Assembly (NCBI RefSeq): GCF_020085105.1
Contig: NC_058057.1
Location: 20,139,860 to 20,203,859, forward strand
Length of the DNA: 64,000 bases
Origin: Siniperca chuatsi
Lineage: Eukaryota > Chordata > Actinopteri > Centrarchiformes > Sinipercidae
Reading direction: 5' to 3'
Shown here: positions 54,571 through 64,000 of the stretch, piece by piece
Numbering within the stretch: the stretch's first letter is position 1
Layout of the letters: the number at the start of each line of letters is the position of its first letter
The notes under the pieces: model-generated
What the model was told of the DNA's origin: nothing
The model's input: the letters and a program-made list of their open reading frames with translations, nothing else
The model's database searches: none
Program-made: the position numbers and the translations under genes

Positions 54571-57500
54571 TTTACAAATCCATCAGAGTTTGGTTGGTGG
54601 CTTGTTAAAAAAGATTTTAGGTGGATGTGCATCTAGGTGAATGACCTCAGTATTAAAACTGTGGCAACAGGCCCTGCCTACAATAAACAAACATCCCCAA
54701 ACAAATAAAAAAGCAGATATGACATAAAAACAGAAAATGGATACATGAAACAAATATGTTCTTGATTTGGTCTTTGATTTTACATTTGAAATTCATACCA
54801 TAAGAAAAAAAAAAAAAGAGAGATCAGAATCAGCTTCATCGACCTATGTAGTTTTAATCGGTATGCCATCATGCGTGAAATTGATTTGTGTGTGTGTTCT
54901 CCCTGGCAGCATCCATAGTGAACATCTCCATAGCTGATAATAGGATAATCTGTGTGCAGAGTTAGCCTGTAAAGAAGCTGGGTGGTAGCAGTCATCTCAG
55001 TCTATCGCACTCTGGGGAGCACTTATAGGATCAGTACGAGTTGGGGCCGAATAAAAGCTGTGTTTGTGTGTGTGTGGACACTAAGGTTAACATTACCACA
55101 TGGGCTTGATCCTTCGCCAGTGCCATGGTACCTGCCGTGCGTTAATGGCCAGGGTGTTCTGACTCACGTAGGGCAGCGATGCCTGCCAGGTGGTACATGT
55201 CCACACGGGGAATTCAGAGTGCTAATGCTAATGTGTTAAACCAGTGTCCAGTCAGACAAAGGGGGGGAAGCCTGTGCTCCACCGACAGGATGAAACACCA
55301 GCAGGGCAAAGCAGGGGGCACCGCTTAGCTGGTTTACTCCGCTGGAAGCTCACATGCTCTGTATCATGTACGTAAACATGTGAGCACACATGCACAGCGA
55401 CAGACAGAAAGTCGTCTCCAGGAAAGCACTTTGTAGGTGTTCAGTCAAAACACCTGTGAAATGCAGGTGTTCGAAAAGAACAAACAACAACTGGTTTGAC
55501 ATTCGCTTTCATCAAAATAACTGTATTTTGTTGTCCAAAGTTTTTCACTTCAATGATAAGGTGGAGCTTTATTCTAGGTTGCTGTCCTGCATTGACAGTA
55601 AGAACAGAACAGCCTTGCATTAACAGTGTTTCCAACTTCTTTTATATTTCAAACAAAAATTGACTTTCCACTCTTCAACCCTTCTTTCAACTTTCAAATC
55701 ATTTTGGCAAATCCCTAACTAGTTTCTAATCAGAAGGCTCTTCCTACTTGGAAACAGCCTGTGTAAGAGATTTTTACTTAACTCTAGCAGGCTGCTGGCA
55801 TACAGCACCCTCAGCCTGGCCTGAACAGCAAACCCTTGGCTCATCAGCACAACTTGAGCATGGAAGTGGAATATTAATAATGTTGGATATTTCACTCAAT
55901 AGGGATCCATCAAGCCTCTCATGGATGGTCTTGAGTTCCCTTTTGAGTCTATTTAGCAGTTTGGTTAATTTTCAAACTGTAATCCTTTTAAGAAAAAACA
56001 ATTTGAATAAATACAGGACTGCTTTTCCTGTATCATTTTTGCTGCTCTGATGAGGTTTGGTAAAATGGACTTTACAGCAATGTGGCGATGTAAATTTTAG
56101 TTTGAAATGCCCAAACTTAAATTCCAGATGTGTTCTGGCACATGAATGAAATCCAATCATTTAGTTTGAGGCCTTTTAGCAGCCTCAGCATTCGCTAATC
56201 ATTCTAATTACGTGGGATTAGATAGATTGTGTTTGTCACCCCAGAAACACAAGAGGCTTAAAGATTGTGGCCTGATGTGTCATGGCACACAGAGGTGAAA
56301 GCAGTGACAACACAGTCTGGCCCCCCCGCTGATGGTGACAGTTTAATTCAAAACTAATTATGGAAAATTCTGGAGCTTGTCTTGATTTCCTCAAAAGGAG
56401 TCTGCATGAGGTGAAAAGTGTTGACATACGCCTTTCAGTGGTTCGTACTGTCGAACAATCTTTATTCATATCATCACTGACCAGATTTTAACCACTGTAA
56501 AGTATGTGGAGCATGTGTGTGTGCTGTGTGCTGAGAAGAAGAATAAAGCACACACCTCTCCTCTCCAAGCCATTATTCTGCCAATCCATTAAAACCAAAA
56601 ATCAAAGCTCGCTGCGCTTTTGAATCAACTATTGGTGTTTTGGTGAAGAGTACCAATATCCCACAGTCCCATTCAGGATTCTCAAGTGCAACATGTCGAG
56701 TCGGGAAGTGTCACACACAGCCAGCCAGTTTGAAAGCATCCAGTTTATTACCTCCTATAACTACTATGTTTTTGGTGTAGAGATCGCCACCATGCAGTCA
56801 GTTCAGTATACACTCATCTGATACGATGTCATTTGATATTAGCGCTGGTGCTGATGGACTGGGTATCGGACATGCGGCGACCACTTTAAAATACATTTTC
56901 TTTTGGTTGTTTTTAGCGCCACAGCAATCGCTGGCCTTATGTTACCTTACAGTACATAAAAAAAACATTCAAATGAGGTACACAGATTTTTTAATTTGTG
57001 AAAAGAGAGCACTGAAATCAGATTGGAACTCAGTATCAACAGATACCCTGACTTGAAGTATAGGAATCAGTATTGAGAGAGTTGGATTGGTGCATCTCTA
57101 CCATTTACAAAGCACTCCATGTTTAAACATTACTCCTGAATAGATAGGCACAGAAGCAAAATTGCGATTTTCTGCCATTTAAGTGTGTATTTTTCCATTC
57201 AAGTTCCATTCAGGTCTCATAAAATGTGGCACATAACATGTTATGATGAATGACTGATGATAAAATGGCCTTTTTGAGATACGCTTCCATAACCCTTTAA
57301 TGCACTATGCAACTGCAACCAAATTTAGACAAAACATGCATGTATAGACTCCAGCTGATGCTGCAAATACATATACAATACAATATACAATACCTCCTTA
57401 ACAAAGTCTCAATATTCATAGACAGAATTTGAGTATTGTCAAAAGATCATGGCCCTCATCAGCCAATCAGCATGCCATCTGGAGGTTTGCTCAGCCATGG

Positions 57501-58890
57501 TGGAGGTAGGTGCTCCTTGAGTGCTTTCCAGTAATGAATCACTCTCCTAGAAACACAATTAAGGTACAGTTGTATGTGTAGACATACTGTATCGATGTCA
57601 GATACTCTTCACTGGAGGTGGTCCACATTTCAAGCTCAGTTTCTATTGTAGTATTTGTTTGTAAAAGGGAAATGAAAATGCTTGAGCAGGTGATCTTAAC
57701 AAAATCTTATCTGGATCTGTCATATGAGCTGCTGTTAAATTTTGTTCGCATGAAAAAAGCAACCAGCCCTGTGGCTTTACCTTGCATGCTTTTACTGAAA
57801 ATCACATTACCAAATAGTTTGTATCTTATACTTGCAAAAAATAATTTAGATGAATCACTTAATGCCCCGAAGGGCTCTGATTAGATTTTAGTTCTATCAT
57901 ATTTGCCTCTGGACCGGCTATCCATTTAGGCTGTTATCCCCACACAAAACCCTTCACAACAGCAACGCTACCACCCAAGGCGCTCTGAAACCAGGACAAA
58001 AGCTTGCTATTGTGACTGCAGATGGGCAAAATAAGAAATATTGCTGTGTGAAATACCCAGTTTGTGCTTGTGTAATCTCCCTCAGCAGCATCTTTATTAA
58101 AATATTCTGTCACTGCAGTGTGTCTCTTGGTGTCTTAAGAAGAGACAGCTTCTGTTGAATGTCAGACTGCTTTGACAAATCACACTCGAGTGCGAGAGCC
58201 ACATTGCTGCTTGTGTGCAGCAAAACACAGCTGATGGAAACACCTCAGCAGGACATCAAAATGGTCACAAATCTAAGAACAAAGTGAGAGAAACTAAAAA
58301 GAGGTCAAAGAGCTAAAAACTTTCAACTAAATGTAAATGGGAACTTGAAAAATTATATCCAAAATCTCAATGTTTATATCAGGAAGAGCAGTGTTTTGGC
58401 CCATAAAAGGATACGGTGGCTTGAGTTTACTGACTAAACTCAAGTCATTGATAAATAATATCGATATTACAGACAAACAAACAAACAACAAGCAGGAAAT
58501 TTCAAAGTTCAACATCTGATTGATCTGATTGACAAAGCACCTTCTCTTCCAGTTACAGGTTCCTACCTGGGAATCTGTAGGTAGACTTACTCATACAGTG
58601 TTGGAAATACTGAGATGTAGCCAGCAGCCATATTAAGCTGAAAGCAAAACAGGTAACAGTCTGTCAGTCACCTGGCTGCAGAATTCAGCCTGTGCAGTCT
58701 GGAGCCATGCAAAAAACAAACAAACTCACTTTTGACAGAAAAAGAAAATTATTTTAGTTGTTAAGACAAGACTATAGTTTCAATTTCTTTACTGCATTTC
58801 TGGTAAGAATCTTGACTATAAAAACACATTTACTCAGTGCAACCTTGTGAACTATAGTATCCACTTGCAGCCACTAAAACATGATTAAAC
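54571..58890. other. Gene-poor stretch
   Basis: No exon or RNA gene was recognised. Two blocks look less random: 55085-55220 is GC-richer, and 56060-56250 carries several homeodomain-type TAAT and GGATTA words. The rest is AT-rich with small chance ORFs. Confidence 0.4.
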
Positions 58891-59125
58891 TTTTTTATGG
58901 TTATGTTTAGCCGCTCCCAGCCCTTGGTTAAGGTTAGGGAAAGATGGTAGTTTTGGTTTAATATTGCAAAAGTCAAAAGTGACTTGAAGCACGAGATACA
59001 ACTTTTTGAACATTAAACATTTAAACACCAAAACCACAATCTTTTCATAACCTTAATCATAGTGGTTATTTTTTGCTTAAACCTAACTACATGCTGGGCT
59101 CAGGATGTGAACCCCGGCCACTAGC
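58880..59125. repeat. Inverted 'GGTTAAGGTTAGGG' teleost repeat
   Basis: TTGGTTAAGGTTAGGGAAAG on the left and its degraded complement (AACCTTAATCATAGTGGTTA, CTTAAACCTAACTACATG) on the right form the usual foldback organisation of this common fish repeat. It is followed by GGATGTGAACCCCGGCCA. Confidence 0.6.
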
Positions 59126-59310
59126 CAGGTTTCCATCCAAACAGACAGACATTGCGAATTTATGCGTGTTTCCATCCACTACCATTATATGAATATTAGG
59201 CGCTGGTTCATCGAGATAAGCAGTAGGTGGCGCTAATGCTGCAGTTAGGTGCCATTATACCATTGTAGAAGAAGCGGGTGCAACGAGATGATGTAATTAA
59301 AACAGCACCA
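59126..59310. repeat. 'GTTTCCATCCA' / 'CAGTAGGTGGCGC' interspersed repeat
   Basis: GTTTCCATCCAAACAGACAG, TGTTTCCATCCACTACCATT and AGCAGTAGGTGGCGCTAATG match modules I recognise from widespread fish repeats. A CTCF-like word (AGTAGGTGGCGCTA) is carried within it. Confidence 0.5.
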
Positions 59311-60614
59311 ATCAAACCTCAAATGGTGGGGTGAAAAATGTATGGCATTTGGCATTTATGTTTGTTTCATGTATTAATCTGAGGAGCTTTAAAGTATACT
59401 CATCGCTCCACACAACTCTGATGTTTTCGTCTGCTGACATATTTCATCTCTTCAGTAGAGCGTACACTTCAGTGGACATTTAAGTCACATGTTTCATCTA
59501 CGTCATGATTCATTCGCAAAGTCCTGAGCTTTGTATGCTCAGCACCCACCTCGACCACCTCCCTGTGAAAAACTCTGCCAGGTAATATAATCCAGGCAAT
59601 TGACAAAAACAATTAGTATTATATAAATGTACTTTCTGCTGTAGGATTGCTTTCCAAGAGTTAGGGACATGCTAAGAGAATGACACAATGTACAGAACAA
59701 AACGCCAGTGTGCTCATCCATTAAAAAAATAAATAAAATGCCTTTGAGTGGCAATCTAGTAAAGAAATGTAAAAATACTGTATATTAGCCAAGTAAGGAG
59801 GATTTCCTCCAACACAAAGCACAAGCCAGAAAGTTTTGAAAGCTACAAATCTCAGCACCTGACCAAGTAACCTCTGAGTCATTGGTATTTATCAATAATC
59901 CTATCAACCTCCCACAGATATATTAAGGTGATTTTGTGCAATATAGGACAGCACAAATCTTCCTTATTGCCCTTTTAAAAGTTGAGGGGGACAGAGTTCA
60001 GTAAAACGCAGAACAGGACACTGTGAACTGTACAGTGAAATCACATGACCTACAAACATATCACTATTACATGTTTTGTAGACTATATATTACTATACTT
60101 GTTTTTGTCATTTTCCCACTAATACAGCAGCTAAGATGAATGACTCAGCAGCTCAGAAGCATGTTGTTATACCTAATGATTATCAGTATTATTGATTTCA
60201 GTACAAATAAAACTGCATGGTCAAAGCTCCATGTGGGCTTAAACAATACCCACACATACAGCCATACAGACACACTTTAAAACTTGAGCACTGATTGGCT
60301 ACATAATGTAGACATCTGGTTACTTCAAGAGGCCAAGGGTGGCTGAAGAAGACATCTTGTGCATATGATAAGACACTTGTTTCTGGAAACTGATTAAGAA
60401 GTTAGTAAACACAGCTAATAGTCATTTGGTGGCATGACAAACTGTATTAGTTATTAGCCTGTTTGATGCATTAAATGTATTATTCATACAGTGTGGTGTG
60501 CGGGTGCAAGCAAGTAGGAGGAGAGAGTATGGCATCCTGTTTGTTTGCACACAATGTTGCTACAGAACCAGTCCCCTAAATAATTTGCTTTTTTTGAAGA
60601 GGTTTTGTCATATA

Positions 60615-60760
60615 ATATATGGTGTTATTCTATATTCAACAAATCCCATGAGAAGACCAAAACCAACAATACATTTTTCCATCTTTCAGTATTTTCTGAC
60701 TTCCTACAATGTCTGTGGCACTGAGCCCCATGCTCATTCGTTCCTACTGAAGACATGAAT
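60615..60760 (-). repeat. 'GTTGGTTTTGGTC' repeat family, copy D
   Basis: TGGTGTTATTCTATATTCAA, CAAATCCCATGAGAAGACCA and TCGTTCCTACTGAAGA are the complement of copies A and C. Confidence 0.65.
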
Positions 60761-61079
60761 CTTGAAAAAAGTGCACAAATATATAATTGAGCTAAAAAAA
60801 AAGCTATGTAATTTTCTTAAACAACTGCATACTGTAGTTTTTGGCAAACATTACTCGAGTAAATAGTGCTTTTCGGGGGGGCAATTTTCAGCTGCAGATT
60901 AATACACATTTGGTATTCTAGTGAGTATTCATGGCAGCAGGATTGCGTATGTGGGATTGGTTCAAAATAAACTACAGGCCCAAGTTCATGGTAATGAAGG
61001 AACATATTTCCCAGTGCAACAGTGTGGCCTATGTTTGTAGTGGTTTTTGGACAACAATGAATAAGCGATATTACACAGG

Positions 61080-61135
61080 CAATACATTGTTGGTTTTGGT
61101 CTATTAATTAGATTTGTTGAAAAATATACAATATC
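61080..61135 (+). repeat. 'GTTGGTTTTGGTC' repeat fragment, copy E
   Basis: ACATTGTTGGTTTTGGTCTA then GATTTGTTGAAAAATATACA. This is only the core of the repeat. Confidence 0.5.
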
Positions 61136-61477
61136 GCTTTTGCTTTAAAGGGGTGGTGAGTAAGAGTTTAAATGCCATATAGCACAAAAATAACTCTTGA
61201 CAAGATGTTGATCTGCACCACTGACTCAACGATTACATACTCAGTACTGAGATCTCTGGCCTTCAAAACTCACTCCCTGGCTCATGCTGTGTTTTGGAAC
61301 AAAAACCCACTCTACCCAGTTTGGCCAATGTTGTTGCAGTTACTACAGGTCCCCGGTAGAGGTCATAAACCATTGAAGCAGTACTGTTTCCGTCACTATT
61401 CTGCAAAAGCATGTGAAGTATAATATCTCCCTGGTGCTACTGTGTGAAATGCCTCAGATGAAGATGTGGATGGCCTC

Positions 61478-61478
<1 letters not shown>

Positions 61479-61521
<43 letters not shown>
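61479..61521. repeat. (CA)n microsatellite
   Basis: An uninterrupted CA array of about 43 bp. Confidence 0.95.
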
Positions 61522-61522
<1 letters not shown>

Positions 61523-62700
61523 CAAACCTTTTCGTGCCACAACCCTCTGCCCTGTTCTCCATCCTTCCCTCTCTACATGTGAAGCACCCTTTGCTCTCGC
61601 TCACCGCTCACTAAGCTCAGCTAAGTGTTGCTTTGAGATTAATACATGGGAGGCCCACTCTGCCAGATGATGTAATAATCGTGGTGGTTTGCTGTTGCCT
61701 AGATACAGGGAGACAGCAGAGAAAACACTCAGCCAGGTCTTGCTGTCTCTGTCACCAAGACCCTCCGGACTGTTTGAGTCAGTCAGAGCAAAAGGGTTTT
61801 GGCCTCGCTGCTGTTCACTTTTGGAGCCAGTGTGTCCCCCCAAAAAAACTACAAAATGAAAAAGACATTATCGTAACTTTAAAAAAAATTCAAATCTCTG
61901 TAAGCGTCTGCCTCAAACACATTACATCTAAAAGCATCAAACATTTAATGACTCCATACAGTACACACTCACTGTCTAGTCTGTTAAAAAAAGAGATTCT
62001 CTCATTATATCATTTTCTTGGATGCCCCCCGGGGTGTTGTTGCTTAAACTTGTTATGCCTCATCTTTGTACATAACATTAGCACTTTAAGGATGCAAAAT
62101 ATCCACTAGCAACAAACTCATTAACCCTTCACACACTTCTGTATTCCTCTTGTTCTCCTTCCGCCCTTCACTCGCACAGACTTCCTACAGCTAGAAAGGG
62201 AACTCCAATCGCCTGCTGAGATGCAGGTCACTATGTTTGTCTGTGTGTATGTGTTTGTGTGCGCACGCACTAGGGAGGGAGGTGATGACTAAGCCTCTGC
62301 TTCTGTAACAGTGTTGCATTAAGTGCATCTCCATTCTGTTTTTAGCCCAACATAGCCAAATTCAATCCACTGGTTGCTATAGCAATACAGTTCTTAAAAC
62401 TGAAACTTTTTGTGCCTTTAAACTGCATGGATGCCATGGATGACAACTGAAAAGGGCCTTGTACTCTGAGGGGAGTTCTCAATCTGCGTCCTTGTCTGTA
62501 CTTGTGCTCTTGTGGACTTCGGTCACAAACCCAAGTACTGTTCTGATTCACAGTCTGCATTTAGCCAAGTATGTTCAACGGAAATTTTCCTGCTCTACCA
62601 ATTTAACCAACCAGCGGTGATGGCGGATGATATGAGCCAGACTCACAACTGATATAATTTTCGTTCTACAGCGGTTACGGTTTCACCAAACTGAGTTTGT
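61522..62700. other. No gene recognised
   Basis: The 158-aa plus-strand ORF (61633-62109) and the 72-aa minus-strand ORF (62560-62342) have no recognisable domain and no convincing splice context. Confidence 0.45.
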
Positions 62701-62710
62701 AGGTTTTTTT

Positions 62711-64000
62711 ATGCAGGAAATTAACTGTTTAGAATATGTGGTCTATTTAAAAATAATAGTACTTGAAAATTTGCTACGACATTTTCGAAGATGTGAGGAC
62801 CTGCTAGTCGGGCAAGACCAGCCAGTCAAGGCTTCAGCGTCCATGGTCATCCTGGGAGAAAAGACTGTTCTCAGCCCTTTGGTTGATGATGTCCTTCATT
62901 TTGTTAATGCCTCCCTACTCTCTGGAGTCTTCAAACATGCTATTGTTACACCACTGTTGAAAAAGAGTAATCTTGTTTTTGAGAACTATAGACCAATCTC
63001 AAACTTTCCATTCCTTGAAGTGGTTGTTTACCAACAATTACATATGTATCTGTCATTTAACAATTTATTTAATGTTTACCAATCTGGTTTTAGAGTTAAC
63101 CACAGTACAGAGACTGCCCTGGTCAGAGTTGTTAATGACCTTAAAATTAGCTCAGACAACCATAAAGTCTCTATTCTCGTACTTGTTGACCTCAGTGCAG
63201 CCTTCGATACTGTTGACCATTTAATTCTCCTTCAGCGTGTTGAACACTGTTTAAGCCTGAGAGGCACAGTTCTGAACTGGCTTATTTCTTACCATACTTG
63301 TAGAACGTTCTCTATATCTATTGGCAACTTTGAATCAGATGAAGTTGGCATTCCATATGGAGTCTCACAAGGGTCAATTCTAGGTCCACAGCTGTTTAAC
63401 TTGGGTCCCACTTGGGTCCATATAATTTCATATCACTTATATGCTGATGATATACAGTTATACATATCTGTTTATCTACCTTAGCCAAGTGAATGACCTC
63501 ATCCAGTGCATTGCTGATATCAAGTATTGGATGGCCAAAAACCTTTTACAACTAAATAAGAACAAAGAAAGATAAGAGATTTATTTAGTAGGTCCCAAGG
63601 CTTTGAGGCACCAGATTCGCTTTTTGTTATCTCCTCTGTTGGTTGCATGTGAGCATGCCAAAAACTTTGGCATGCTCACATGCAAGTTTAGATGCTGATG
63701 TTAACTTCGTGAAGCACATATCTAATATCTCCAAGACTGCCTTTTATCATCTTAGAAATATATCTAAAGTTAGATGCTTCCTGTCACAATCAGATTCTGA
63801 AAAGCTGGTTCATGCTTTTATTTCCAGTAGACGTGATTACTGTAATACACTTTTTGCTGGACTGTCCAGCTTATTCAAAATGCTACAGCCAGATTTTTAT
63901 CTAAAACCAAAAGGTTTGAACATATTACTCCTATTTTAACTTTTCTTCACTGGCTTCCAGTAAAACAAAGAATTGATTTTAAAATTCTTCTTATTTTTTT
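62711..64000 (+). mobile_element. Broken L2/CR1-like LINE reverse transcriptase (runs off right edge)
   Basis: The main open frame (to 63484) contains RT blocks in order: VTPLLKKSN, NYRPISNFPFLEVV, YQSGFRVNHSTETALVRVVND, LVDLSAAFDTVDH, GVSQGSILGPQLFN and YADD (63440-63451). After stops and frame changes it resumes (63643-63939) with VNFVKHISNISKTAFYHLRN and SRRDYCNTLF. The tail 'HWLPVKQRID' appears in another frame near 63950. These signatures fit the L2/CR1 group of non-LTR retrotransposons. No endonuclease domain was seen upstream, and the copy is inactive. Confidence 0.88.
63645..63683. repeat. Perfect 18-bp palindrome inside the LINE
   Basis: Arms 63645-63662 and 63666-63683 (GCATGTGAGCATGCCAAA and its complement) with a 3-nt loop. 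It coincides with a break in the LINE reading frame. Confidence 0.85.

Noticed and set aside
58880-59125. TTAGGG-like words suggesting an interstitial telomere
   Set aside because: Only single GGTTAGGG words occur, in an inverted interspersed repeat, not a tandem telomeric array.
61633-62109. 158-aa plus-strand ORF
   Set aside because: Composition and lack of any domain suggest chance; it spans A-rich and low-complexity patches.

Overview
This window is vertebrate nuclear DNA, most likely from a percomorph (spiny-rayed) teleost. The genes are split into short exons by GT-AG introns. The encoded proteins match vertebrate families almost residue for residue. The repeats are ones common in spiny-rayed fish: L1-like and L2/CR1-like LINE fossils, 'CGATTAATCG'-type and 'GTTAGCATGCTAA'-type interspersed repeats, TTAA-flanked MITE-like elements and many (CA)n arrays. 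No bacterial, viral, CRISPR or rRNA feature was seen.

The first 38 kb is gene-dense. (1) The 3' part of plb1 (phospholipase B1, membrane-associated) lies at 810-8393 (+) and continues off the left edge. (2) A complete ppp1cb (protein phosphatase 1 catalytic subunit beta, 327 aa, 8 exons) lies at 10130-17032 (+). plb1 and ppp1cb are also neighbours in mammals. (3) bpnt1 (3'(2'),5'-bisphosphate nucleotidase, 309 aa, 8 coding exons) lies at 19239-22629 (-). (4) saysd1 (two coding exons, 175 aa) lies at 25022-26513 (-), back to back with (5) the protein C10 gene (C12orf57 ortholog, 122 aa) at 27705-29038 (+), probably with a shared promoter. (6) A cytospin-family gene (SPECC1/SPECC1L-like, C-terminal calponin-homology domain) lies at 30269-34601 (-), with a probable noncoding first exon near 37.6-37.9 kb. 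It ends tail to tail with the C10 gene, with almost no gap between the predicted polyA sites. These genes act in separate pathways (lipid digestion, serine/threonine dephosphorylation, PAP/inositol phosphate hydrolysis, ER translocon quality control, a neurodevelopmental factor, cytoskeletal cross-linking). They look like a syntenic neighbourhood, not a functional cluster.

From 38 to 64 kb the window is gene-poor. Two RE1/NRSE-like motifs (REST sites) lie 83 bp apart at 39.25-39.36 kb with a CTCF-like motif beside them. About 2 kb downstream, at 41.3-42.3 kb (+), is an orphan pair of exon-like segments with good splice sites, and another exon-like segment ends at 48024 next to a long CTC/GAG tract. 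I infer a neuronally restricted transcription unit whose main coding exons lie beyond the window, but I cannot name it. The rest is repeats, microsatellites and a few non-repetitive, more GC-rich blocks. The right edge is occupied by a broken L2/CR1-like LINE reverse transcriptase.
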